Positions 13,501 through 22,706 of a stretch of DNA of 64,000 nt are shown in pieces. A program made the position numbers and the translations under genes. Position 1 is the stretch's first letter. Each line of letters begins with the position of its first letter. The stretch is from the NCBI GenBank assembly GCA_035771165.1, contig JAWNZC010000446.1, forward strand, positions 1,426,001-1,490,000, given 5' to 3'. The notes beneath the pieces were generated by a model that was given only the letters and a program-made list of their open reading frames with translations, did no database searches and was not told the DNA's origin. The stretch is from Paragorgia papillata. Taxonomy: Eukaryota > Cnidaria > Anthozoa > Scleralcyonacea > Coralliidae.

Positions 13501-14030
13501 AAACGAATTTTAGGACCGAGGTTAATATCTGTTTGTTCACCATCTCCTGATATCAAATCAAAAATAGCCATACAAGCAAGACGCTGAATTCTGCCTTCTT
13601 CTTCAGTAAAAATATCATTCTTTTTTACCCAGGAACGATAGATGGCATGAGAAAGAGCTTCTAGTCCACCAAAATGAATAATCTTCTCTCTAAATTTTGG
13701 GTTCTTGGTGAACCCCTCTAGAATAGTGCATGCTTTTAATACATTCTCTTCGTTATCGGTATAACAACATTGAATGATAAACTGTAAACATTGAGGTCTT
13801 AAAGCACGAGTAGTTAGAATATCGTAAGCGCAGAGTCTTATGCTAACATTAGGCACTTGTGAAAGCTTTCTTAAAGTCGAGAGGCTGATGGCGTTGGTCA
13901 ACTGCTCCATGGATACATTCGTGCAGGTCTTTCTCAGTAATTTTCGAAAGTATATGACGGTAAAGATAGTACCCGCCCCGCCAATAGCCCCCAAACAAAA
14001 CAGAAGTACACTTCTCCGGTTGTAATCCAT
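1414..14030 (-). CDS. ARM-repeat protein with embedded ILEI/PANDER domain, 10 exons
   Basis: Exons in transcript order on the minus strand: 14030-13172, 10463-10152, 9526-9380, 8239-7985, 6630-6364, 5634-5464, 4957-4811, 3977-3812, 1866-1676, 1505-1414. Each has an AG acceptor and a GT donor, phases match at every junction, and the total is 2607 nt ending in TAG (868 aa). Residues ~7-25 are a hydrophobic segment followed by RKLLRK, a likely signal-anchor. Residues ~40-520 are Armadillo/HEAT-like helical repeats (for example WGLYLIHQIA, WSLFLIHDIA and WSTSLLLNLSM). Residues ~525-670 match the ILEI domain, and ~680-840 return to helical ARM-like sequence. The start is the ATG at 14030; the codon before it is GTG. 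The last exon (~30 aa) is the weakest call. Tail-first ARM proteins such as ARMC10 also have an N-terminal anchor, but I do not claim orthology. Function is unknown; scaffolding at a membrane is inference. Confidence 0.83.
1945..2307. mobile_element. TTAA-flanked MITE with GATCG-rich arms
   Basis: TTAA at 1941-1944 and 2308-2311 flank inverted ends sharing TTTCCATATAATCGCTACGA. The interior is built of repeated CGATCGC words on both strands. No coding capacity. TTAA duplication suggests mobilisation by a piggyBac- or Kolobok-type transposase. Confidence 0.8.
2311..2625. repeat. Interspersed repeat, copy 1 (inverted relative at 52.0 kb)
   Basis: Shares long similar stretches with the reverse complement of 52021-52262, including the CGCCGAAGGCGA/GAATATCGGTG hairpin region, AGTATAAATACAC and AGGTGATTAT ends. 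The left third (2315-2418) folds on itself. Confidence 0.7.
3183..5330. repeat. Scattered copies of a short GGCGTTAGCCAG motif
   Basis: Related ~60 bp pieces (CTGGCGTTAGCCAGA...TAAACCTTAAAGACTC...GTCAGGCTTCAAAGTGTTAAA) occur in tandem at 5153-5215 and 5266-5325, with weaker relatives near 3185-3245, 3590-3625 and 50430-50490. They lie in introns of the ARM-ILEI gene. A hairpin (GATCTGTATCTGATTTAC) lies at 3263-3346. Confidence 0.5.
4202..4660 (+). repeat. Dispersed repeat, intronic copy A
   Basis: The order is a GATTGG...GTGCAATTTTAATG head, a CAAGAAGACTAGAAG middle and a tail with CACTCATGAGTTTTTCAGA and CCTTCGGACTCGTGCAAT. The same order recurs at 8580-9245 in a neighbouring intron of the same gene; a head-only inverted copy lies at 21983-22086. 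Confidence 0.7.
5464..6630 (-). CDS. ILEI/PANDER domain exons (5 and 6) of the ARM gene
   Basis: Exons 6630-6364 and 5634-5464 join in phase 1. Together they read as a FAM3/ILEI-type domain: a GINVIVVDP strand, VVETEAFHTG, a helix SKLTQFIKTLP, the strand SLVFAVVRGEA, then EDAKSALAELGLTGYEY across the splice and LWVLSGQR. Mammalian FAM3 members show the same order (GIN..V, V.DT..FD, I.DGT.VLM...D.A...L..EAR..I..LGS). FAM3 proteins are secreted signalling factors, and the domain also occurs in larger surface proteins. Here it sits between two helical blocks of a repeat protein, which I do not know from any described gene. Intron phase 1 on both sides is typical of a shuffled domain. Confidence 0.75.
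8580..9245 (+). repeat. Dispersed repeat, intronic copy B
   Basis: A longer direct relative of 4202-4660, with GATTGGCTAAGAGCAGTGCA at its start and CCTTCGGACTCGTGCAAT inside. The 9091-9187 part is a hairpin around the latter motif. No coding sequence. Confidence 0.7.
10568..11465 (+). repeat. 38 bp minisatellite in ARM-ILEI intron 1
   Basis: About twenty units. The consensus contains CCAGACACACACCCTGCCAG, ACAGATTACGCTACC. The 5' half is regular, with ~38 bp units; the 3' half decays to a ~19 bp half-unit (CTGCCAGACAGATTACGCTA). Remnants continue at 11600-11690. The long open frames over it are a by-product of repeat length and lack of stops. Confidence 0.95.
13172..14030 (-). CDS. Exon 1 of ARM-ILEI gene: membrane anchor and first ARM repeats
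   Basis: This is the longest exon (286 codons plus one base). It opens MDYNRRSVLLFCLGAIGG, a hydrophobic stretch of about 19 residues flanked by basic residues on both sides, with more on the C-terminal side (RKLLRK). That charge bias predicts the repeats face the cytosol. The rest is amphipathic helices in the ~42-residue ARM rhythm, including CQFIIQ/CYTDNEENVLKAC and FGGIRPAIACLKSG at the end. The donor is CAG|GTATGG at 13171. Anchoring in the outer mitochondrial membrane or ER is possible but not shown. Confidence 0.9.
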
Positions 14031-14175
14031 CACTGGTAAACAAAGTCATTATTTGGATAAGAAACAGCCAAACAAACAACCACTACATATTCAAACCTCG
14101 ACCATTCACCGCCATTAGTGTTTTAAGTATTAAAATAGGATACACGATAAGGAGATTATTTTAAAGATGGCGGCC
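14028..14175. promoter_or_regulatory. Probable promoter region of ARM-ILEI gene
   Basis: This is the only GC-richer, non-repetitive interval immediately upstream of the ARM-ILEI start codon. It contains an AAGATGGCGGC YY1-type motif at 14165-14175 and no TATA box at a usual distance. The motif faces the plus strand, which is why divergent transcription is considered. Confidence 0.35.
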
Positions 14176-14217
14176 GGCCAGTCTGGAAAGTTGTTTTTTC
14201 GTACCCCGGACGGTAAT
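14168..14217 (+). CDS. Possible divergent first exon opposite the ARM-ILEI gene
   Basis: An ATG in the context AAGATGGCGGCC (a YY1-like motif often found at start codons of TATA-less promoters) opens MAAGQSGKLFFRTPDG and meets a GTAATT donor at about 14213. It lies 140 bp upstream of the minus-strand ARM start, so the interval could be a bidirectional promoter. Well-formed exons with AG/GT borders exist downstream on the plus strand (16551-16604, 16733-16786 and a last exon from about 17061, with AATAAA near 17284), but I could not link them into one long frame. A non-coding or short-peptide transcript is equally possible. Confidence 0.25.
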
Positions 14218-14389
14218 TAACAAGCTTGCGGTTGTAGTCCAGACACAGCGTTTATCTAAGCAAATATCTCAAACAACATAGATCGAAGTGTACGCCAGTA
14301 TCTTTTAACAAGAATTGTACGCCAATTCCAAATGTACGCCAAAATTTATGGCAGTACACCGGACATGTCCGGCATACAGCGTCTAACAC

Positions 14390-15863
14390 AGCCAAAAATA
14401 GCACAGGTTGTTGCAACAATGATGGCTGAACAGTACTGTAACAAGGCGGCTATCATGCGTGAACAGCACTGTTGAACCAACAGTATTGTTCATCATTGTT
14501 CCAACAGTATTGTTCAGCAATGATGAAGCAACAGTAGCTGTTCATGGCTGTTGGAACAGGAGAGAACAACACTGTTAGAACAGCATTGTTCACTGTTGTT
14601 ATAACATGGCTGTTCAGCACTGTTACCACATCATGCCATAACAACCTGTTGTATCATGCATGAACAACACTGTTGGATTCACATGGTTGTTCAATGTTGT
14701 TTCAACAGGCGTGAACAGTGTTGTTGGACAAAAATAGCGTATGAACTGTATGCACACGCGATTTTCTCGCGGTTATTTTGGCGAATCAGTTCGTGAGCGA
14801 TAAAAGAAAGGGGGAAGTGAACGCTTTTAATATCTGGCATGGAAAAACGAACAGAAGAGAGCCGAATTCTCAATTAAAGCACTCAAAACTTCACGTCTTT
14901 TCAAAAATATAATAGTTCAATGTTAATTTCAAGTTGTGGCATCTTTCTGCAAGTGTTTTTGTCGCTCAAAATATGTACCAAAACCCGTGTGGATTTACAG
15001 TGTCTTGAAGATGAAAAAAAGACAGTTTTTTTGACAGGCGAAGACTGACAGAAAGCTATTATGAAAACTATAAAGAAGTGGATGCTGTTTTCTTTTAAAT
15101 ACGAAGAAACACAAAGATTGTAAAGAGGTTAATAAAAGGTGAAATCAAAGATGGACTGCTCCACAAAAAGTTATGGTGTCAGCAGCAAGGAAGTATTTTT
15201 TTAAACTTTTTCTATTCAAAGACAAAGTGGTTTTCTTTTCAACTAAATAAAGGTGAGTGTGAACTATCCAAATAAATAATATGTTTAATATTATAGTAAG
15301 AAATATACTAATAGTAGAAAATAAGTTTCTTCTGACAAATTTTGGCACCCTTCTCATTGACTAGTAACTCCACATAATTTTTAACAACTATGATTTCTAT
15401 TCCTATTTAATATTTTTTACCTGATTATGAGCTGCAATCATCGGAGTATTATAGCTTCAAGCTCATGCATAGCTGACCATATTAAAAAGTGGCCCCCATA
15501 ATAATTTCACTTGTTGGGTTTTTGGACCACCTTCATAATAGACCACATTTTTGTCAAAAATGAGAGGTAGGTATATTAATTGTTGCAATGCCTTTTCACA
15601 TGATGTACTATTAAAAATGATTCCTTGGCAAACCATGCCAAACAATAAAATTCAGTCCAGCCATTTTTGTATGAGGTGTGGAAGATTATTTATATTCAAT
15701 TTGGAAGAAAATCAGCCATTCTAAAGGAGGTTAATAGTTGTTCAACCTATTGGGAGGCAGGGTGCATGTGTGTGTTTTGTCATTTTTTTCATTGCATTTC
15801 ACATAATGCAAGAAACAAATATGGATCAGCCCCAAGGTTAGATGCATGCATAGAGGAGATGAT

Positions 15864-15894
<31 letters not shown>

Positions 15895-17840
15895 GAGTGT
15901 GCATGGATACTTCCAAAAAGCATTTTTTTATAACATTGCATGTTAGAAATTCACAAATCACAATACAGTATTAAATACTTAAAACCATTTAAACATCACT
16001 ATTAAAATAGCTAATTTCAAAGTTTTACACAGTACATTAGGTACTCTAATTTAAGGTCCTTTTATTTAAAATACAGGGAATATCACATCAGATAACCAAG
16101 AAATGTAGGACTAGCTAGCATGCTCCAGGATGCTCCATTGTACTGCTCATTTTTTCATTTCAGTTCAGGTAATAACATTCCTTAAAATATCAGTACATAT
16201 TAAAAGAATATTAAATTGAAATTAAACATAGCTTGCTGTTGGATGAGTCATGTAAAAAAGACCACTTATCTTTAGATGTAATGACTGCAATGACTGCAAA
16301 ATTTCTGTTAAAAAATACAATAAGCATTTAGCAAAAAATGCATGAAAAAATATATAAATACACTGCACAACAGCATGAATGCAGTGCTGCAAGGAAAATA
16401 TTTTGGTTTTTACAGGAAATGTTTCAGGAAAAAGACAAGAAAAGAATGAAATATTTAGCTTTGTCAACCAACATTCATTGCACTAAGGCAGAAAAACCCC
16501 AACCAGGTTTCAAGAACTAAATGTGTTCTCTGTTTTCTCTTTCTTTACAGTATACAGTACATGGCTTGATTAACAGATACGTAATGGCAACAACTGATGC
16601 TATTGTAAGTATATGTGAGTAAATGCATGAAAAAATAAGACCTTAATTAATTGGCAATTTAATTAAACAGGTTTAATTTATTAGAAACTAGATACCATGT
16701 TTGATATTTGTCTTAATTTTCTTTTTATATAGCTTAATGGCACTTGGGCTTAACAGAAGCTAGGATAATATTAATAGGATCTACATGTAAGTATTTTGCT
16801 TTATAGCACTGGCTTCACATGGAGATAATTCATAGCTGATAGCAATTTATAACTATAAAAAAGTGATATTTGTTTTTCTTCATTACTGAGTTCACTTTGT
16901 AAATTTCAGTTTTGCCAGACAAGAAGAAATATATTAATTAGAAGAAGAATTTGCTTAGCATTCAACATATGTGGCTGAAAAATAATAGAAATTGGAGAAT
17001 TTGTTTACGAATCACGAGTTCCAGGCACTAATCAAATGTGTTTCTTTTTCTCTTTTAATAGTTTGGCAGAGAATTTTTCAAAACTGCGACCTGGAGATCA
17101 ACTCATAGAAAGAGTAGTTTGGCAATGAGAAACTTGGGTTTTGAATATTAAAGACTATTGCAACTTGCAAGCAAATATATTGCATCCTAACATTGTTTAC
17201 TTCGGGTTTTTATTTTTATACATATAACAGAACATATATCTTTTTTCATTGTTCTAAAACACATGATATGTACGTTTAAACAGAATAAAGTTTTTACATA
17301 CCTGTTGTTTCAGTCGCAGAGTTTTATTTGTCTCCATCTCGAACCCGTTTCTTCTGTATTGTGTCGAGTTTTTCGATAGCTTGCGATTTGCTAGTCTCCT
17401 TCGCAGCCGTTTTCCTGCCTGTGCTATTCTTCGGTCCTAGGAAAAATAGGATCGAAGAATAGGATCGCCATAAGAACAGCTGCGAAGGAGACCAGCTCTT
17501 TGCTCGTTGTCGAAGGCTCGAAGCAACCGGGGTAAATTTTCGTACCGGAGTTTTTTACGTCCAGGAAAACATCCCTGATACAGCCTGTTGCAACAACATT
17601 GTTCACGTCTGTTGGCACAGTAAAAACAGGATTGTTATCAGGCATGATAAACACTGTTAGAACAGCATTGTTCACGCCTGTTGATTCATCATCCGTGAAC
17701 ATTGTTGTTCGAACAGGCATGAACAGCACTGTTGACAATACTGTTCACAGGGTGCAGCACAGCATTGTTCACGGCTGTTCCGAACAACACTGTTCACGCC
17801 TGTTGACAACTTGCAACAGGCTGTGCGTTTTTACGCGTAG
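14390..17840. mobile_element. Possible ~3.4 kb element bounded by CTGTT-rich inverted arms
   Basis: Clusters at 14393-14735 and 17578-17838 consist of repeated AACAGYRYTGTT and TTCACGCCTGTTG words in opposite order. Outer ends AAAAATAGCACAGGTTGTTGC and (reverse) TAAAAACGCACAGCCTGTTG are similar. No transposase was seen inside. A related short element is at 56750-57117. Confidence 0.45.
17391..17500. repeat. Imperfect hairpin around a CCTAGG centre
   Basis: TAGTCTCCTTCGCAGC and its complement GCTGCGAAGGAGAC flank CTATTCTTCGGTCCTAGG and its partner. Both strands show short open frames with splice-like borders here, best explained by the palindrome. Confidence 0.6.
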
Positions 17841-18141
17841 ATAGATTCCAAACTGGCCAGTTGGGCCATTTACTTACAAAGCAAAATTGTTACAACTTGA
17901 GAAAATGTCATTTTGAAGAATTAAAAAGTATCTTATTGTATCGTTTTGCCTAAAAGTGGTGAAATTTCGTTTTTTTAGCTCCAATTATAATACTTTCAGT
18001 TTGGGAAAAAAAATTTCAGCCGAAACCAAAAATCGTAATTTTGTGACTCTTTTGTTCGTTTTTCGCTTGATTACAAGTTACAAAATGACAATTTTCGTTT
18101 TATGTTGTTTTTATAGTTTATTTGCTTCTGTGACTCGTCTC

Positions 18142-18575
18142 TACCACAGTACCCCAAGCTCAAACTATGAGACGATGTTGTTTATATTATAACGAAGTGA
18201 CTGTTAAAGCTGTAAAATTTGATATAAATGCTTACCTTTTATCTTTGTGTGTTAATTTGTTGCTTTGTCCGTGTAAGGAAACTGATTTGGACGTCCACGC
18301 GCCTTTGAACAACTCGGCATTACTGATACTCTATTTATAGGGTATCAGTCGAGGTATCAGTATAAATGCGCGAGTTGTTCAAACTTCAAAGGCATGTGAA
18401 CGTCCAAATCAGTTTCCTTACACGAACAAATCAACAAATTAACACACAAAGATAAAAGGTAAGCATTTATATCAAATTTTACAGCTTTAACAGTCACTTC
18501 GTTATAATAATGTTTAATTTAATTATTATATTTTCAACGGTCGTCTCATAGTTTGAGCTTGGGGTACCTGTGTCT
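18142..18575. repeat. ~430 bp foldback element
   Basis: Left arm from CACAGTACCCCAAGCTCAAA, right arm ending TTTGAGCTTGGGGTACCTGTG. The arms, about 180 bp each, are nearly complementary through GTCACTTCGTTATAA, AAGATAAAAGGTAAGC and ACGTCCAAATCAGTTTCC. The loop holds GATACTC...GGTATCAG. No ORF spans it. Confidence 0.85.
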
Positions 18576-19832
18576 CTACTAAAAACCCACCTTTTCGTAT
18601 ATGTGATTTTGCCATTTTGGAGCAACTGGAGCCACAGGGAGCCAGCAAAATATCAGTGGCACAAAACTGTGGCACCGGCAGACTTCCGAATTTTGATATG
18701 GCTCAGGCTGTGGAAGTCAACGAAGTAACGGTAACTGGACATCTGATTGCCACGCGAGAATTTGACCGAGTGAAAAGCGCTGTTTGCTTGTTGAAACCTG
18801 GTGATCCAGGGCCTGGATCAATACCGAGACGTTTGTTGAAAACCGAGGCGAAACCGGGGTGAGTATTTTAAGAATTGAGCTTACTAGTAGTCTGATACTC
18901 TGATACCTGTTGTCCTGTCCGGTAATTAATATTACAAATATGATTTGATACAGTCATCACCAATCCTGGTAAATCTGCAAGGCGCTGATGCTGTAACTAA
19001 ACTAGTCCATCGACTCCATAGTACGATGAGAGACAGAGACGATTGCGACGCCAGTCTTTCTATCCATACATTTTAAAAATAACTTCGACTTCATCATTCA
19101 GTACTGGTACTTATAGGATCAGTTTAGAGTGAGAGAATAGTTAGATTAAAAGGTTTACATAACACATCTTGGGATGTGACTGGGAAACAACTGATTATTT
19201 GAATCCTCTTTCCTACAATACAGTAGTGGACAGGTGTGATACTGTGATGTGATCAATTGCACCACTGTACTACTGTGACGTTTTCTTAGAAAGTGTGAAA
19301 CATTGTTGTTTCTGAGAAGTGCACTTCTTGGGACCAACATTGTGCAAGACTTTCTCTTATTGTTTAATTCAACTAAGCATACTGTTTGAGGCTGAGGGGG
19401 CTACTGTCCCTTTTGAACACTGCTCCCCCCCCCCCCCCCTCCTCAGTGTTGAGGGAAATTACTCAACTGGACAATGGAGACCAAAAGCACTGTATAACCA
19501 TACTAATCACTCAGGCATTTGGCTACTAATCTCAGCTAGAATTACATAATGATCAGTTATTAGCCAAGGTTGTAACCCATTTTGATATAGCCATTATAGG
19601 GACACAAGAGACCACAAACTGTCATCAAACACTAACTAAACTAAAAAGGAACATCTAGTATTTGTCACTATATGACAAGATTATGCCACATTCATAACAT
19701 TGATTATTTATACTTCTGTCAGGAGGGTATGTTTTCACATCTGTTTTTCTGTCTGTATGTCCATCCATCCATCCACCTGCCTGTCTGTCTGTCTGTTTCT
19801 CTGTTCCTCTGTCTGTCTGTCTGTCTGTCTGT

Positions 19833-19863
<31 letters not shown>

Positions 19864-19880
19864 CTTGTCTGCCTGTCTGC

Positions 19881-19923
<43 letters not shown>

Positions 19924-20150
19924 GTAACAGAATAAAAATCTGACCAGAAGATATCACAAAGTACTGCAAAGGTTTTAATGAATTAAAGTTTGTTGAAATG
20001 TTGATTATAGATCAAGGAGCAATCAATTAAATTTTGGTTGAATTTGGTTGAGATTTGGATGAAAATTTAATAAAAATCTAACCAGAAGATTCTCTGTGTA
20101 ATGATTGCACTCATTATCTTTATTTTATGCAAATATTTTTGCACAATTGA
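18575..20150. other. Spacer with a simple repeat, no gene recognised
   Basis: A 81-codon plus-strand frame at 18617-18862 ends in GT-rich sequence; its 3' part (ACCGAGACGTTTGTTGAAAA) is shared with the palindrome at 45.0 kb, so it is repeat-derived. The rest is low-complexity and AT-rich. Confidence 0.5.
19777..19924 (+). repeat. (CTGT)n/(CTGC)n microsatellite
   Basis: About 35 tetranucleotide units, changing from CTGT to CTGC and back to CTGT. Open frames on both strands here are artefacts of a period-4 repeat. Confidence 0.97.
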
Positions 20151-20230
20151 CCTTTACACCAATAGCAGCACCATCTTGAATTCACAATGCATTGTGGCCT
20201 ATCTAGGGTAATAAGCTTAATTAATCAAAG

Positions 20231-21480
20231 GTCTCAATGAGACGACTCACGGATATGCAAGCAAGCACAGCTAAAACCACTAGAAAACGCATTTGTTTGA
20301 CAATGTAAAGAAATAGTGTAGTTCGAACTGTGAGTGTTTTTTTTGCCCAATACACTTACAGTTGAGACATAATGAAATTCATTCAAATGACCTTAGATGT
20401 ATAATTTGGGGTATTTTTTTATGATATTGAGGATGAACAACAGTTGTCTCATTGAAATTGACAGCTGACTCAGTAATAGTAATTATACAATTCAAAGCAT
20501 CAGCAACTGCCTGTACCATAAGAGCATCACACCAAGTGCCTTGAGCTGACATATCCTTAATATAGTTTGCCCAAGACTTATCAGTAACACTGTCAATAAA
20601 CTGTTCTGGATGAGCTTGAACATAATCAACACCTGCTTTCTTTACATTTAGATGGTAATTAGGATTGTGATATAATTGGTGAGAAACGGCTTTAAAAAAG
20701 CAATCACCATTCACCATTGCCACCAACATCAAGAGCCTTCAGATTTTTCAAAAGGAGCCTAGCTTCCAATGTTGACATAGGAAAGTCTCTTTTTGCTTTT
20801 ACTATGGAAAGTTTACTTGTGAAACCGTGTACAGGTTTTGTTTTAGAGGTTATGTTTGGAATGAGCTCTTGGGAAACATCTTGCACTACATCAAAATGCA
20901 GTTATCAATGAGTTCTGGAAAATTTTGCCCACTTGTCATTATTACCAAATTTTGTATATACATAAATGTCTGTGCAAAATATAAAGAAGCTGCAGTTAAT
21001 ATTTCAATATCAGTTCCCCATACACCAACATTCTTCATTTTAGATGCTGTTAAATAATTATCTACAGAAGTACCAATGTGTGGTAATGAAATGAAGCATG
21101 AACAAATGTTTGCAATCGAACGAATGATCGACAACAGACTCGTGTAAACCGCAGAAACGGTGAAACAACAAGTGAACTACGAGTTCATCATGAAACAAAC
21201 GGTTAAACTGCAGAAACGGTCAAACTGCAGAAACAGTAAACATCAATACACTGATGGAGCTAGTAATATGCTATTAAACGGCAAAAACACATGAAAAGAA
21301 ATCAACAAACTCACCCCTCCTAGCTTTCGAAGTACTGTAGTAGATAGAAGTAAGATACCGCAGGCGGACTAAACCGGTTTATCTGGTTTTAGAACAGAGC
21401 GCGCAAAGCAGGCTGGAGGATTATATGCAAAAGTCGAGTGATAGCATATACTCCCAATACTCCTACGGAGTATCCGTGAG
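20231..21480 (-). mobile_element. Inserted element carrying degenerate OTU-protease ORF
   Basis: The block has short inverted ends (GACTCACGGATA at 20244, its complement ending 21482). It interrupts a repeat whose uninterrupted relative lies at 59700-59850; the flanks AATCAAAG (20223) and TCAAAAAG (21481) look like a target duplication. Inside, on the minus strand, lie OTU-like coding remnants. Several metazoan DNA transposons and Helitrons carry OTU domains, but no transposase or Rep/helicase is visible here, so the class is unknown. Confidence 0.55.
20340..21134 (-). pseudogene. OTU-family cysteine protease remnant, frameshifted
   Basis: The upstream part (21134-20886) has GVWGTDIEILTAASLYFAQ, the typical second block of an OTU domain. 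A frame change leads to STLEARLLLKNLKALDVGGN (~20790-20730). A tandem 7 bp duplication (AATGGTG twice, near 20705-20720) shifts the frame just before the catalytic NGDCFFKAVSHQLY. The domain then runs to TWCDALMVQAVADALN and IIHLRSFE (20379). The His block NEFHYVST lies in another frame immediately after. So there are at least two or three frameshifts, and the first OTU copy is only a C-terminal half. A deubiquitinase-like ORF is inferred, now dead. Confidence 0.7.
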
Positions 21481-21575
21481 TCAAAAAGGTGATTGCATGT
21501 TGTTGAGACACAATGAGGTATTTTTTTTCTTTATAAATACTTTCATGGCAACAGTGTATAAATGTGAACGTTAGC

Positions 21576-21793
21576 TTAGGCCCCAGTTACACGATACCGG
21601 ATTACTCTCGTGCCGGATTCCTTTTCATACCGGTTAGGCGTTCTAGTTACACGAGAACATGGCAATCCGGTGCGTGCCATCGTGGAAAAATCACTCCGCT
21701 TTGGAGGTGATATGAAAAGTAATCCGACACTTTCCGGTCGCCGTATAACAAATCCGGCACGAGAGTAATCCGGTATCGTGTACTGGGGCCTTA
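21576..21793. mobile_element. MITE with AGGCCCCAG ends
   Basis: Inverted ends TTAGGCCCCAGTTACACGAT and the complement ending ACTGGGGCCTTA share CCGGATTACTCTCGTGCCGG. Flanks suggest a decayed TTAA duplication. Confidence 0.8.
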
Positions 21794-21982
21794 ATGAATT
21801 AACTTCGTCGGTAATGCTACGTAAATGCGACGTCGAGTTAGACGTCGAATTTCAGTCGAATTTAATTGCCGAGACGAATTTAATTCGCGAGTTATACGTC
21901 GCAGTTTCGTCGAATAAAATTCAAACAATTAAATTCGTCTGAATTAAATTCGTCTATTGTGCGACGTTTAGCGCAGGCTTTA

Positions 21983-22086
21983 TTCGCTTTAAAAATTTGC
22001 ACTGTATTTCCTTTTTTCTGCACTGTATTTTCCTTAAAACTGCACTGCTCTTAGCCAATCAATCAATTCATGTATATTATTAGTGA
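21983..22086 (-). repeat. Dispersed repeat head, inverted copy
   Basis: Reverse complement of the start of copy B: AAACTGCACTGCTCTTAGCC and TTTGCACTGTATTTCC. Only the head is present. Confidence 0.65.
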
Positions 22087-22168
22087 AATATCGTTCACCA
22101 CGAGAATAATTCGGTTGCTCCGGCGACTTTTACGGCAACTCTTGCATGGGTATCTCGCGATCGTAATG

Positions 22169-22287
22169 CCTGGTTAACTCAGGACTTCTTCAGAGCAAGG
22201 CAAACTAGTGACGTCTATAACGCTATATGACGTATACACATGTACTAGTTTGCCGTGCTCTGAAGAATAAGTCCTGAGTTAACCAGG
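22169..22287. repeat. Hairpin, ~40 bp arms
   Basis: CCTGGTTAACTCAGGAC and GTCCTGAGTTAACCAGG pair, continuing through AGAGCAAGGCAAACTAGT with two mismatches. Confidence 0.8.
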
Positions 22288-22363
22288 ACTAAAGCTCAGC
22301 AAATTAAAGCCTATATTTTCACATGGTTGTACCGTAAATTTATTTTAATAACTAAACATCGCA

Positions 22364-22534
22364 ATGCAAAGTTTCAAATCACTTATTGTTAAAGCTTGTC
22401 CACGTCGCCCAAGAGTCCTTCTGGAGAAGACTCCGTTCGAAATGCTTGATTCCCTAAACCACGGTTACGTGCCCAACCTAACGCGAGAAGTTTTTTGCGT
22501 GATGCAATTGCGGTACTGCGTTGCGATTTTGTAA
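22364..22534 (+). CDS. Small ORF or candidate 5' exon before the protease-death-domain gene
   Basis: The frame opens MQSFKSLIVKACPRRPRVLL and runs 56 codons, continuing KTPFEMLDSLNHGYVPNLTR. It ends at TAA that overlaps a strong GTAAGTG donor at 22531. Composition looks coding and differs from nearby repeats. As an exon it would leave in phase 2, whereas the next recognised exon (from about 23451) needs phase 1, so an unseen exon would have to lie between, or the ORF belongs to something else. No family recognised. Confidence 0.3.
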   Translation: MQSFKSLIVKACPRRPRVLLEKTPFEMLDSLNHGYVPNLTREVFCVMQLRYCVAIL

Positions 22535-22706
22535 GTGTCTTGACAGCAACGCAATTAACTCGGGTTTTTTTCTAGCTTCTTGGATTTGCGATAGTATAAT
22601 ACGTTTGTACCGGTATGGTTTGTTTGATTTCAAACGTCGAATTATAAATCATGTGTCGAATTTAGGTTATGCATGTTAAAGTTGAATACCAAAAGCTTAA
22701 GTCCGT

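Noticed and set aside
19672..19969. ORFs of Cys/Leu/Ser or Asp/Arg/Gln repeats on both strands
   Set aside because: Products of a (CTGT)n/(CTGC)n microsatellite.
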